A stretch of 64,000 nucleotides of DNA from Rosa chinensis (GCF_002994745.2 NC_037089.1:625001-689000); one strand, 5' to 3'. Numbered from the stretch's first letter, positions 34,513 to 45,917 are shown. Made by a program: numbers and translations. The notes: generated from the letters alone by a model not told the origin.

Positions 34513-36882
34513 ATGGAGTATTTTCTTTCAAAAATTGGCGAGTACACAATTGAACCCGTTGGACGCCAAGTGGGTTATATGATTCACTGCAAAACCAACC
34601 TTGGAAAGCTAGAGGCCATAGCGGAAACATTGAAAGCTGCTCGAGAGTCGCTGGCTACTGAGGTTGATGCAGCTAAAACAAGAGGTGAAACAATTCGACC
34701 CGATGTCGAATTGTGGCTGGAAAAAGTGAACTTGATCACTGCAGAGACAGATGAGTGGTTGAAAGATGAAAGTCAAGCCAAGCTGAAATGTCTCCATGGT
34801 TTTTGTCCTAATTTGATAATCCGTCGTCACCTAAGCAGGGACTCAACAAAATTGGTGCCGGAGATTGTTCAACTTTACGAAAAGCGAGGATTTTCCTCAG
34901 TTTCATATGGTCCTCATCAGAAAGAGGTATCGGGTGTTACTCGCAATGATTACGTAGCCTTACCATCAAGGATTTCAGTTGTGAAAAAAATCATGGATGA
35001 ATTGAAAACTTCCGAAACCAATAGGATTGAGGTGTGTGGAATGGGAGGAGTGGGTAAAACCACACTGGTCAAAGAAGTTTATAAGCAAGCTGCAGAAGAT
35101 AAAAAGTTATTTGATGATGTGATTATCCTGCTAGATGTAAAACAAAATCCAGACTTGGAAGCAATTCAAAAGAAAATTGTTGAAAAGTTGGGAATGGAGG
35201 TTCTTGACAATGAGACTATGCATGGAAGAGCGAGTCGTCTATGTGCCAGAATACAAGGCAAAATGATTCTCGTCATTTTAGATGATGTTGAAGAGAAACT
35301 TGATTTAAAGCTCGTGGGACTTCCCAGTCTTCCAACTTGTAAGATATTGCTGACATGTAGAACTCGAGGAGTTCTAGGTTTTCATAACATGCGTGCGGAT
35401 AAAAGGTTTCACTTGGACGTTTTAGTTAAAGAAGAGGCTTGGAGTCTTTTCGAGAAGATGGCTGGTGATGTTGTCAAACAGAATGGTTGCCGAGATATAG
35501 CCATTCAAATAGCTGAAAGATGTGGAGGTTTGCCCCTATTGGTTGTCACAGTTGCAAGTGCTTTAAAAGATGAAAGTAGATTGCATGTATGGAAAGACGC
35601 CTTGAGACGACTTAGAAGGTTTGACAGAGAAGAAATAACTGAAAAAGTATACTTGGCTGTTGAATGGTGTTACAATAATCTGGATGATGAAGAGCTTAAA
35701 CCATTGTTCTTGCTATGCGGGATTGTTGTAAGAGACAACCATTTTTGTTCGTCAGATTTGCTGAAATATTGTATGGGTTTAGGTTTGTTAAAAAATGTCG
35801 ATACAGTGGAAGAAGCACGACATACGCTGGATATCCTCGTTGAAAAACTGAAAGATTCGTGTTTGTTGCTGGAAAGAGATGTTGATGGACTTGTCAAAAT
35901 GCATGATCTTGTATGTCATGTTGCCTTCCGGATTGCATACAGAGATCATCACGTCTTGTCAGTAACATATGGAGATGACTTGAAGGATTGGCCAGAAAAA
36001 GAAATCTATAAAAGGTGCACTATGATTTTATTAAACTCCAGCAGTATCCCCATACTTTCCTTAATACCTTGGGAATGCCCAGATCTTAAAATGTTTCATT
36101 TGGTCGGTGACGCTATATCAATGAACTCGGTGGAAATCCCATCCGTCGTTTTCAGAGAGATGAAGAAACTCAGGGTGTTAAATTTAATCAACCTGCACAT
36201 ACTGTCACTACCTCCATCTCTTCAATTCCTGAAGAATCTGCACATGCTATGTTTAGATAAAAGCATATTGGGAGATGTCGCTTTAGTTGGGGAGCTTAGC
36301 AACTTGGAAATTCTTAGCTTTTGCAAATCCAGAGTTAAACAATTGCCTAAAGAAATAGGGCAGTTGACTCGTCTTCGGTTGTTGGATTTATCTGATTGCT
36401 CTGAACTCGAAGTTATTGTACCTGGTGTCATATCAAGCTTGGTGACACTGGAAGAGTTGAGAATGAGAAACAGCTTTAACAAGTGGGAGGTTGAAGGTGA
36501 AAGAAGTAATGCGAGCCTTTCGGAGCTGAAGCATTTGTCTCGGCTGTCCTCATTAGATATACATATTCCCAATGCTGACATTCTTCCAGCAAATTTGTTC
36601 TCCCAAAAGTTAAAGTTAAATAGATTCAATATAATTATTGGGGTTGCATATGTGCGGGAGAAACGTGTGGCTAAGACGACCCTCAACACACTAAAACTCA
36701 AGCTCACTACCAGCCTTGAACAATTGGACGAAGGCCTAAGATTGCTGGTGAAAAGATCAGAAGACTTGTCCTTATATGTGGAGGGCGTTAATACTACTGT
36801 CCATCCACTAGATACGGAAGGTCTTGAGCATCATCTGCAACTCCAAAGCGACGTGGACTTGACTCATATTATAAACAGTAAG
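34513..36882 (+). CDS. NLR-1 first coding exon: CC-NB-ARC-LRR immune receptor (At4g27190/RPS2-like)
   Basis: This intracellular immune receptor senses pathogen effectors and switches by nucleotide exchange. The 790-codon exon starts at the ATG two bases after a splice acceptor. Residues 1-150 are the coiled-coil region, opening MEYFLSKIGEYTIEPVGRQ. The NB-ARC follows: P-loop GMGGVGKTT at 176-184, kinase-2 VILDDVEEKL near 252, RNBS-B KILLTCRTRG, GLPL motif CGGLPLLVV near 336, and MHD at 463-465 within VKMHDLVCHV. LRRs start near residue 540. The last residue of kinase-2 is Glu, not the Trp common in CC-type receptors. The exon ends at SK|GTATGTG in phase 0; the intron that follows holds the copia element. 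Reading on past the donor gives a 833-residue frame, which I regard as intronic read-through. Confidence 0.92.
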
Positions 36883-37157
36883 GTATGTGCGTTAGTTTCA
36901 TATAATTTGATGTACCCTCCTTTGATCCTTATCTTCTCATCAATGTTTATCTCTGTAGACGCATGCACTAAGCTTAACAAATGGTCATTCTTTTTGCACA
37001 TGTGTAGAAAATAATCAACTGAAAGAGATTGCCAGAAAATCATTTCCTTTTCCAATTTGATTCATCGTAGTTACGGATGGTATAAACCAAAATCTATTCC
37101 AACTACAAAAGGACATTTACATTAGAAAAGAAACTAACTGGATATAAAATTCCCATT
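36883..37157 (+). other. Start of NLR-1 intron, before the copia element
   Basis: Non-coding intron sequence starting GTATGTGCG. It resembles the matching intron after the NLR-2 exon (48449-48808) and ends at the copia target site CCATT. Confidence 0.7.
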
Positions 37158-37351
37158 TGTTTAAGTATAATGTATTTGAGAGAGATTGATTCTTATTATT
37201 GAGAATAGGAGCCCTATATATAGGGATTACAAAGTGCTAGTTCTAATGTTACAAGGAATACCAATCCGTGTAGGATTGGGAAATCTAGAACCTTCTCTCC
37301 TATTGCTACTCCTAGTTTGATAAGGCACACTAAATCGATATTCCTTCAACA
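37158..37351 (-). repeat. 3' LTR of the copia element
   Basis: On the plus strand it runs TGTTTAAGTATAATG to ATTCCTTCAACA. It is adjacent to the polypurine tract and to the target duplication CCATT. Confidence 0.95.
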
Positions 37352-37550
37352 CTCCCCCTTGTGCCGCTTCAAACTTGGTGGTGACGCTTCATCCGTTGCC
37401 TCGTTAAAAACCTTGCCAGGTAACAAAAACCCTGTGGGATAAAAATAACCCTGGTCGAAGGACAAAAAGAGCACAACATGTCCTTCACTCTTCGAGATCG
37501 AACATGTAGACATCATAACTCCCCCTGATGTCGATATCTCCCCCTGATTG

Positions 37551-40500
37551 CTATAATCGTGGGAGTTCGGATAACTTTCTCAATCCGATGCTCTTCACAT
37601 GTTTCTCGAAGGTGGATTTAGGTAACGACTTAGTGAATAAGTCCGCTACATTATCCTCTGATCGGATTTGATTCACTTCAATCTTTAGGAGTGATTGTTG
37701 TTGCTGATTATAAAAGAACTTAGGCGATATATGCTTGGTGTTGTCGCCCTTGATGAAACCTAACTTCATTTGTTCAATACAAGCTGCATTATCCTCATAA
37801 ATGCATGTAGGTTCATTTGTGGTAGACTTCAAACCACAACTTCCTTGAATGTGTCGAATTACGGACCTTAGCCATACACATTCACGTACAGCTTCATGTA
37901 GAGCAATAATCTCTGCATGATTTGAGGAAGTAGCAACAAGGGTCTGTTTTGTAGACCTCCAAGATATCGCAGTGCTTCCCATGGTAAAGACATAACCAGT
38001 TTGGGAGCGACCTTTGTGAGGGTCAGAGAGGTACCCTGCATCAGCAAAACCCATCAAGACATCATTGTCGTTTTGATGGAGGGAGATAGGAGAATGCCGG
38101 CCACCATGAGCGGTGGCGGCGCCGGCGGCGGCAACATGGCCGGCGGCCATTCCATAGACGGGGGCGTTTTGCCTCTTGGGGTCCAATCCCAATTTTCCGT
38201 CATTCCTTTTCTCTCTGTAGGGATAGAATAGGCCCATATCAATCGTACCTCTTAGGTATCGAAAGATTGTCTTTATACCAATCCAATGGCGGCGTGTTGG
38301 CGCAGAGCTATGTCGAGCTAACAAGTTCACTGCGAATGAGATATCCGGTCTTGTGCATTGAGCTAAGTACAATAATGCGCCTATTGCACTCAAATAGGGC
38401 ACCTCGGCCTCTAATGGTTCTTCGTCCTCATCCCTTGGACGAAACGGATCTTTTCCGGGCTCAAGACTACGGCCGATCATGGGAGTACTCGTAGGCTTTG
38501 CTTTATCTTCATTAAAGCGCCTTAGGATTTTCTGAGTATATGCAGACTGATGGATCAAGATTCCATCACTACGGTGCTCGAGTTCTAAACCGAGACAAAA
38601 CCGTGTTTTCCCAAGATCTTTCATCTCAAATTCGGATTTCAAGTATTTAGCAGTTACCTTCAACTCATCTAGAGTTCCAATTAGGTTCATGTCATCGACA
38701 TAAACTGCTACGATTGCAAATCCGGAACTTGTTCTTTTAATGAACACGCATGGGCATATTTCATTGTTAATATATCCCTTCCCAATCAAGTAGTCACTTA
38801 GACGGTTATACCACATCCGTCCGGATTGTTTTAATCCATATAGTGAGCGTTTTAATCTTATTGAAAACGCGCTCCGTGGTTTAGAGCCACTTGATTTGGG
38901 TAATTGAAGTCCATCTGGAACCTTCATATATATCTCTGAATCTAGATCCCCATAGAGATATGCTGTAACCACATCCATAAGCTGCATGTCAAGTTTTTCG
39001 GAAACTACCAAACTGACGAGGTAGCGGAACGTTATAACGTCCATTACGGGAGAATATGTCTCCTCGTAGTCAATTCCAGGGCGTTGTGAGAAACCTTGCG
39101 CCACAAGGCGGGCTTTGTATCTAACAACCTCGTTTTTCTCATTACGCTTTCTAACAAAGACCCATTTATGGCCAACAGGCTTTACACTTGGGGGTGTCTG
39201 CGTTACAGGCCCAAATACCTGTCTCTTTGTTAGTGAATCCAATTCAACCCGGATTGCATCTTTCCATTTAGGCCAATCCGCTCTTTGTTGACATTCTTCA
39301 ACAGAGCGAGGTTCGATATCATCATATTCTATGATTCCTTTTGCAATATGATATGCAAATGCATCATCAATCGCCATAGAATTTCTATCCATCATCTCAT
39401 GTACACTAGTGTAATTTATGGAGATCTCTCTATTCTCTGGAGTTGGTTCTGACATTGGAGCGTCCCCCAATGATGTCTCTTGGACATAACCATAATCGGG
39501 AATATTCTCATGAGATGGATTATTTACATCGATGATTAATGGATTATTTTGTGCCGAACTCGCTTTCTTTCTTGGGCGAGAATCCATCGAACCTATGGGC
39601 CTCCCGCGCTTCTTGGCGGGAGCCGTGGGCCTAGCCACAACGTCACCATCATTGAGAGATGGGACGTTGGCGCCATGCTCATGCATTCTTGAGTTGGCGT
39701 CATGTCCTCTACTTTTAGGGACATCAATCCTTGCAGGCACGTTTGCAGCAGGTATGTGTGATCTCGTCACTTTAGCGATATCAGAAAACGCATCAGGCAT
39801 CGAATCTGCTACGTTCTGAAGATCGAGAATTCTCCGCACTTCAATTTCTGACTGTGCGGTTCGGGGATCAAGATGAGACAGAGTGGGGACAGACCACGAC
39901 AATTCCTGTCGTTCCTGTTGAACATTGATGTTCTTATCTCCCCCTAACGACGGGAAGACTGTCTCATCGAAGTGACAATCCGCAAATCTAGCGGTAAAGA
40001 GATCGCCTGTCAAGGGTTCTATGTAGCGGATAATTGTTGGAGAATCATATCCAACATAAAGGCCTAATCGTCTTTGAGGACCCATTTTGGTGCGCTGTGG
40101 CGGCGCAATAGGCACATAGACTGCACACCCAAATATGCGTAAGTGTGAGACATCAGGCTCATACCCAGTAACCATCTGGGACGCAGAGAAGGGTTGAGTG
40201 GCAGTGGGCCTCAAACGAATAAGCACAGCTGCATGCAATATTGCATAGCCCCAAGCAGAAATAGGGAGATTGGTGCGCATCACCAATGCTCGAGCAACCA
40301 TTTGTAGTCGTTTAATGGTGGCTTCTGCGAGACCATTTTGGGTATGAACATGAGGAACAGGATGTTCAACATCAATCCCAATGGACATGCAATAATCATC
40401 AAAAGTCTTTGATGTAAACTCCCCAGCATTGTCTAATCTTATAGACTTAATGGGATGATCAGGGTGGTGAGCCCGTAACTTAATTATTTGTGCTAGGAGT

Positions 40501-41339
40501 TTAGCAAATGCAGCGTTCCTTGTGGACAATAGCATGACATGTGACCAGCGTGTCGATGCATCAACCAACACCATAAAATATCTAAATGGTCCGCATGGTG
40601 GTTGAATAGGTCCACAAATATCACCTTGGATTCTTTGCAAGAATGGTATATTTTCTTTGGTGTCCTTTGCATAGGATGGTCTCGATCCTAACTTTGCTAA
40701 AGAGCAGGCTTTGCAGAACGAATGAAGGGCTTTGGAAACAACCAATGAGGATTTTGGTTGAGCCATGAAGTCACAATGGACTTTAGAAGTCGAAATTTGA
40801 GTCAGAGGAGCAGAGGTGGCGTCAAAGCCACCCTTGAGCCGCAGGGGGATGGCGGCGCCGGCTAGTGGTGGCCGGACTTGAAGGGGGAAGGCACCGTGAG
40901 GCGCAGGTGCTCCTCCTTGATCCAAATTTCGAGTTTTACTTCCTTTCGTTCTGAAAAAGGGATGTCCGGGTGAAGTCTTTAATATACGGATCATCATGTC
41001 ACGACCTGGGTGTCCCAAACGGTCGTGCCAAAGCCTATACGTGTCGGAATCCCATAAATCATCTCTCATGACATGGTTGGATTCAATGACTCGAATAGTG
41101 GTTGCATACAACCCACTAGAGCGACACATAAGTTTCTCTAATACTCGTTTATGTCCGTAGTCATTAGAGGTGATGCAAAGGAACTCTTGTCCATTCTCAC
41201 AATGTGTTTCCACATGAAAACCATTGGCTCTTATATCTTTGAAATAATAAAGTTCGAAAAACATGTCTACGACATGAGATAAAATAAATCGATACTTTAT
41301 TAATAATATCCAATGATGACACCAAAGTTTCGTGACCAT
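37551..41339 (-). CDS. Copia polyprotein: integrase, reverse transcriptase, RNase H
   Basis: The frame is an uninterrupted 1262 residues. The GAG-pre-integrase block YRLWHDRLGHPGRDM is at 101-115 and the integrase zinc finger is completed by FCKACSLAKLG. The integrase core carries D-D-E residues in FMVLVDASTRW, IRLDNAGEFTS and HTQNGLAEATIK. The reverse transcriptase (RVT_2) includes HKWVFVRKRNE and the catalytic YVDDMNLIG. RNase H follows with GFADAGYLSDPHKGRSQTGY and the IYEDNAACIE.M block. Two Gly/Ala/Pro-rich stretches encoded by GC-rich DNA (about 40800-40920 and 38090-38160) interrupt otherwise conserved parts. No aspartic protease motif is visible at its N-terminus. It makes and integrates element cDNA. 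Confidence 0.93.
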   Translation of the reverse strand: MVTKLWCHHWILLIKYRFILSHVVDMFFELYYFKDIRANGFHVETHCENGQEFLCITSNDYGHKRVLEKLMCRSSGLYATTIRVIESNHVMRDDLWDSDTYRLWHDRLGHPGRDMMIRILKTSPGHPFFRTKGSKTRNLDQGGAPAPHGAFPLQVRPPLAGAAIPLRLKGGFDATSAPLTQISTSKVHCDFMAQPKSSLVVSKALHSFCKACSLAKLGSRPSYAKDTKENIPFLQRIQGDICGPIQPPCGPFRYFMVLVDASTRWSHVMLLSTRNAAFAKLLAQIIKLRAHHPDHPIKSIRLDNAGEFTSKTFDDYCMSIGIDVEHPVPHVHTQNGLAEATIKRLQMVARALVMRTNLPISAWGYAILHAAVLIRLRPTATQPFSASQMVTGYEPDVSHLRIFGCAVYVPIAPPQRTKMGPQRRLGLYVGYDSPTIIRYIEPLTGDLFTARFADCHFDETVFPSLGGDKNINVQQERQELSWSVPTLSHLDPRTAQSEIEVRRILDLQNVADSMPDAFSDIAKVTRSHIPAANVPARIDVPKSRGHDANSRMHEHGANVPSLNDGDVVARPTAPAKKRGRPIGSMDSRPRKKASSAQNNPLIIDVNNPSHENIPDYGYVQETSLGDAPMSEPTPENREISINYTSVHEMMDRNSMAIDDAFAYHIAKGIIEYDDIEPRSVEECQQRADWPKWKDAIRVELDSLTKRQVFGPVTQTPPSVKPVGHKWVFVRKRNEKNEVVRYKARLVAQGFSQRPGIDYEETYSPVMDVITFRYLVSLVVSEKLDMQLMDVVTAYLYGDLDSEIYMKVPDGLQLPKSSGSKPRSAFSIRLKRSLYGLKQSGRMWYNRLSDYLIGKGYINNEICPCVFIKRTSSGFAIVAVYVDDMNLIGTLDELKVTAKYLKSEFEMKDLGKTRFCLGLELEHRSDGILIHQSAYTQKILRRFNEDKAKPTSTPMIGRSLEPGKDPFRPRDEDEEPLEAEVPYLSAIGALLYLAQCTRPDISFAVNLLARHSSAPTRRHWIGIKTIFRYLRGTIDMGLFYPYREKRNDGKLGLDPKRQNAPVYGMAAGHVAAAGAATAHGGRHSPISLHQNDNDVLMGFADAGYLSDPHKGRSQTGYVFTMGSTAISWRSTKQTLVATSSNHAEIIALHEAVRECVWLRSVIRHIQGSCGLKSTTNEPTCIYEDNAACIEQMKLGFIKGDNTKHISPKFFYNQQQQSLLKIEVNQIRSEDNVADLFTKSLPKSTFEKHVKSIGLRKLSELPRL

Positions 41340-41689
41340 AATCTAATCCAATATAAAAATCAAATCGTAGACAAATCGTAGTCACTCTATCCGTTCGGCA
41401 ATTTCAATTTAGTTGTGACCAGGTAAGGTAAGGCGAGATTTTGGTGGAGCGTTGCTCACTTTTAAAACCGTTCTCTCAGATCAAACCTTGCCTAGACATC
41501 ACAAGTACTCTTGAGTACGCTTAGAGGGAAAGAGTTAATACAATAAGTCATTTTATTGATATAAGGCATAATTGCCATGACATAATTCTTGGAAAAATAA
41601 AAGACTATAAATAAAAATCTGCGGTATTTTGTCTTCATCGCCAGATTTAAAGTCTCTGTGAACTCGAAGTCTTGATCACCATGATGCGA

Positions 41690-42618
41690 CTACCTTCGTA
41701 GGTACATTGCAAATTCAGGTCCATTGATCAGACGTTCCATATCAGAAATAGACACCATAAAGAGGATTCTCCCTTGATTGAGGCGCATTGGCGCAATATG
41801 CATAGTCCCTAGGACTGGTGGCGTTGGAAAGTGGTGCCCATGGCCAACGTTGGCTCCATGGTTTCCAACCCTATTTCCCTCAAAATCACGCCTCCTACGG
41901 TCGTGGGATTGTCGCCTTGAGCGATTACCTTCTTGAGCATTTCGATCGTATGGATCATGACGTCGATGGCGACTTTCTCTAGCCATAGGACGATGCTCTT
42001 GATAGCTATCTTGAAGCCTATCAAATCTTCTTTTCACAAGTTCATTGCCATGTCTTTCAGTAGTGACCATAGCTTCAATAAGCTGTTGAAAACTTGTGAT
42101 TCGCCTTGCATTTACATGAGTCCGGAATAAGTCAGAGGACCTCATAGCATAGACGGGGAAGGTATTGAGGGTTTTCTCAATCAATTGGTCTTCTGTGATT
42201 GTTTTTCCACAGAGACGCATCATTGCTTTGATGCTGAGAGCTTCCGAATAAAATTGCATGACAGTGTCAAATTCAGAGAAGCGAAGATCGTTCCATTCTG
42301 CTTCTGTATTCGGAAGGATGGAGTCACGAACATTGCCATATCGTTCGCGAAGCGCATGCCAAAGCTTTATGGCGCTATCCTCATTTATGAACTCAAACTG
42401 GAGGTCACTATCCATGTGACGTTTCATAAAGGCAAGTGCCTTGGAATTATCTTTCTCAGTTTGAGGGTCTGGAGCTGTTTCTATAAGACAAAGCTCTTGG
42501 ATTGTATGCAATAAATCACGGGCAATGAGGTGGATCTCGACATCAGTGACCCAAATTAAGTACCTTTTGCCTGCATAATCCAATGGAACAAAATCGAGTT
42601 TGTTTGTGTTTGACATCC
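41690..42618 (-). CDS. Copia gag protein, zinc knuckle missing
   Basis: I place the start at the ATG at 42618 (MSNTNKLDFVPLDYAGKRYL), which fits copia gag better than the upstream ATG at 42739. The conserved UBN2-type gag region follows, with AIKLWHALRERYGNVRDSIL and EAEWNDLRFSEFDTV. An Arg-rich stretch (RHRRHDPYDRNAQEGNRSRR) precedes the place where a CCHC knuckle is expected, but the frame ends LINGPEFAMYLRR without one. About 350 bases of non-coding sequence separate it from the pol frame. This suggests an internal deletion that removed the knuckle and protease, or a family that expresses gag separately. Confidence 0.85.
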
Positions 42619-43497
42619 TGAAAGATGAAAAAAAACAAGTTAGTTTCGGAGTCAATGCTTCCACGAAAACTAAATAAGATTTCCGAGCTATGCTACCAAG
42701 AAATCGATTTCCAAGAATAATTGGATTAGACCGAAACAATGATGTTTAAATGGTCAAAATCTATGCTCACGAACGCTCTTAGTCCGTAGCTTACGAACGC
42801 TCTTAGTTCGTTAAATCGATGCTTACGGACGCTCTTAGTCCGAAGTCTTACGAACGCTCTTAGTTCGTTAATTGCGTGAATCCCCACGATTCCGCTTTTC
42901 TCAAAAATCGAACCCACGTTATAAGAAAGGTGGGATGTAGAAGAAGGGAGGTTTTCAAGTCCCCGAGAAAAGAAGAAGAAATATAAATTCTGAAATTATA
43001 GGAACTTCAAAACTTACTCTTTTGAATACTTACTTGTATTTGGATCACGCGCGTGTCGATGCAGGCGTGATGGAGCGAAGCAATCCGAGTAGATTCTGTT
43101 CTGAACAGCTTGTACCTCGATTGGTGTACAGATCTCAATATGACTCCGATAAGGCTGAAATTCGGAGGTTAGATGGAGGAGACAGAGACGAACAACTTTG
43201 ATGAAGAAAGTTTTTCGATCTGAGCTTCCGAACTAGACGTTTCGAGGCTTGCAAGAAGACGGATGTGCACAGGAACGGGAAAAAGATGCAGTGGGTGTGC
43301 GTTGGCGCAGCAGGGATGCTTCGGTGGCAGCAGGCTGGAACGCAGGGCTGCAGGGAGGGGGCAGCAGGGGCTGCTGTGCAAGGTTGCAAGCGCACGGGCG
43401 CTCGGGCTGCAGCGAAGGCTCGGCTAGCTCGGGCTAGGGGCTGATTTGTGAATGAGTTTTGGTTTTCTGTTTTGTGGTTAGAGTCGTGCTGATAACG

Positions 43498-43691
43498 TGT
43501 TTAAGTATAATGTATTTGAGAGAGATTGATTCTTATTATTGAGAATAGGAGCCCTATATATAGGGATTACAAAGTGCTAGTTCTAATGTTACAAGGAATA
43601 CCAATCCGTGTAGGATTGGGAAATCTAGAACCTTCTCTCCTATTGCTACTCCTAGTTTGATAAGGCACACTAAATCGATATTCCTTCAACA
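43498..43691 (-). repeat. 5' LTR of the copia element
   Basis: Same sequence as 37158-37351. It is followed on the plus strand by the target duplication CCATT and preceded on the inner side by the primer-binding site. Confidence 0.95.
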
Positions 43692-43865
43692 CCATTTACT
43701 TATTGGAAACTTATATACCAAATATAAATCTACCAATAAATTAAAAAGGATATGAGTGTCATCGTTCAGGCCGGTTCATATTTGTTTCTGCTTGAAAATT
43801 TATATATACATGCATGGAAAACAGATTCATCTTCGCCTAATACCCAATTAATGTAGTACGTGCAG

Positions 43866-44276
43866 GTTGTGTTCCCCAACTTAACATTCTTGAGTGTACA
43901 TGGATGTGATGGTCTAAGATTCATGTTCTCATTTTCTACGGCTGCAAGGCTTGTACAACTCAAACAACTGGTAATATCCGGATGTGAATTCATTGAGGAG
44001 ATTATATCAACAAGAGAAGGTGAAGAAAATATGGATATTATGTTCCCTAATCTGGAAGATTTGATCCTCGTTGGACTTCCAAAAGTTGTTAGATTCTGCA
44101 CAGGAAGTTATATTGAATTTCCGTCCTTGAAAAACTTGGAGATAGTTCGGTGTTCTAAGCTGGAGGCATTCATTGTTGATAACAAAATTTGGAAAGAAAT
44201 TGAAGAGTGGGACCCCGAACAGAACCTTGATGTCAAGAGCGAGACTGGTGTACAGTATTTCTTCTTTGACGGAAAG
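43866..44276 (+). CDS. LRR exon A, unit 1
   Basis: 137 codons between acceptor GTGCAG and donor GAAAG|GTAATT, phase 0 at both ends. It encodes irregular leucine-rich repeats of the C-terminal type found in At4g27190-like receptors (VVFPNLTFLSVHGCDGLRFM, then FIEEIIST, FPNLEDLILVGLPKVVRFC). Its natural 5' partner is the NLR-1 exon ending at 36882. Confidence 0.8.
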
Positions 44277-44401
44277 GTAATTCACATATATAGATCATGC
44301 ATGTATGCTAGCTTGTCAATGTTTCATTGTATATTTTCAAATATGTACGGGCAATTCGGTGAAAACAAAAGTTGTTTGTTAACAAAGTTCATAATATGCA
44401 G

Positions 44402-44614
44402 GCACGATTTCCTGGCTTGGAGAGACTGAAAATCAATCAGGCAAGCAAGTTGAAGACAATATGGCACACCCAACTTGCTCAAGACTCTTTTTGCAGGCTC
44501 AGACAAGTTGAGGTTTCCGAGTGCGTTAGTCTAATAAATGTCTTGCCCCCTAGCATCGTGGGAAGATTGAATGCTCTGGAAGTGAGGAGTTGTGACATAT
44601 TTGCTTCTGCTTGA
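44402..44614 (+). pseudogene. LRR exon B, unit 1, truncated by the tandem duplication
   Basis: Starts after acceptor ATGCAG in phase 0 (ARFPGLERLKINQASKLKTI). After EVRSCD the duplication junction replaces the rest of the exon, and the frame ends IFASA-stop. If this exon were used, the protein would end here; there is no splice donor. Confidence 0.8.
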
Positions 44615-44684
44615 AAATTTATATATACATGCATGGAAAACAGATTCAACTTCGCCTAATACCCAATTAATGTACCACGTGCAG

Positions 44685-45095
44685 GTTGTGTTCCCCAACT
44701 TAACAATCTTGAGTGTACACGGATGTGATGGTCTAAGATTCATGTTCTCATTTTCTATGGCTACAAGGCTTGTACAACTCAAACAACTGGTAATATCCGG
44801 ATGTGAATTCATTGAAGAGATTATATCAACAAGAGAAGGTGAAGAAAATATGGATAATATGTTCCCTAATCTGGAAGATTTGATCCTTGTTGGACTTCCA
44901 AAAGTTGTTAGATTCTGCACAGGAAGTTATATTGAATTTCCGTCCTTGAAAAACTTGGAGATAGTTCAGTGTTCTAAGCTGGAGGCATTCATTGTTGATA
45001 ACAAAATTTCGAAAGAAATTGAAGAGTGGGACCCGGAAGAGAACTTTGATGTTAAGAGTGAGACTGGTGTACAATATTTCCTCTTTGACGGAAAG
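44685..45095 (+). CDS. LRR exon A, unit 2
   Basis: Same 411-bp, phase-0 exon as unit 1, with nearly the sequence of unit 3. Small changes from unit 1 include the central SMATRLVQL in place of STAARLVQL. Confidence 0.75.
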
Positions 45096-45223
45096 GTAAT
45101 TCACATATATGCATGATCTCCCTGTATGCTAGCTTGTCAATGTTTCATAGTATATTTTCAAATATGTACGGGCAATTCGGTGAAAACAAAAGTCGGTTTG
45201 TTAACAAAGTTCATAATATGCAG

Positions 45224-45436
45224 GCACGATTTCCTAGCTTGGAGAGGCTGAAAATCAATCAGGCAAGCAAGTTGAGGACAATATGGCACACCCAACTTGC
45301 TCAAGACTCTTTTTGCAGCCTCAAACAAGTTGAGGTTTCCGAGTGCGTTAGTCTAATAAATGTCTTGCACCCTAGTATCGTGGGAAGATTGAATGCTCTG
45401 GAAGTGAGGAGTTGTGACATATTTGTTTCTGCTTGA
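45224..45436 (+). pseudogene. LRR exon B, unit 2, truncated
   Basis: Same arrangement as in unit 1. It reads ARFPSLERLKINQASKLRTI and ends IFVSA-stop after the duplication junction at 45417/45418. Confidence 0.8.
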
Positions 45437-45506
45437 AAATTTATATATACATGCATGGAAAACAGATTCATCTTCACCTAATACCCAATTAATGTACTAC
45501 GTGCAG

Positions 45507-45917
45507 GTTGTGTTCCCCAACTTAACAATCTTGAGTGTACACGGATGTGATGGTCTAAGATTCATGTTCTCATTTTCTATGGCTACAAGGCTTGTACAAC
45601 TCAAACAACTGGTAATATCCGGATGTGAATTCATTGAAGAGATTATATCAACAAGAGAAGGTGAAGAAAATATGGATAATATGTTCCCTAATCTGGAAGA
45701 TTTGATCCTTGTTGGACTTCCAAAAGTTGTTAGATTCTGCACAGGAAGTTATATTGAATTTCCGTCCTTGAAAAACTTGGAGATAGTTCAGTGTTCTAAG
45801 CTGGAGGCATTCATTGTTGATAACAAAATTTCGAAAGAAATTGAAGAGTGGGACCCGGAAGAGAACTTTGATGTTAAGAGTGAGACTGGTGTACAATATT
45901 TCCTCTTTGACGGAAAG
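45507..45917 (+). CDS. LRR exon A, unit 3
   Basis: The 411-bp phase-0 exon directly upstream of the full-length fused exon. It could be spliced to 46046 in frame. Confidence 0.8.

Larger units (their letters stand above)
37158..43691 (-). mobile_element. Ty1/copia retrotransposon in the NLR-1 intron
   Basis: The element is 6534 bp, flanked by the 5-bp duplication CCATT (37153-37157, 43692-43696). Its 194-bp LTRs (37158-37351 and 43498-43691) look identical base for base. It lies on the minus strand: next to the right LTR the minus strand reads CGTTATCAGCACGAC (copia-type half-tRNA-Met primer site), and next to the left LTR it reads AAGGGGGAG (polypurine tract). The order gag, integrase, reverse transcriptase, RNase H is the copia order. 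The leader (42740-43497) contains four tandem copies of an ACGAACGCTCTTAGT-like unit at about 42766-42870. Identical LTRs mean very recent insertion. Confidence 0.95.

Noticed and set aside
36883..37014. Extension of NLR-1 to residue 833
   Set aside because: Follows a good splice donor (AAG|GTATGTG) shared with the matching NLR-2 exon; kept only as a possible intron-retention product.
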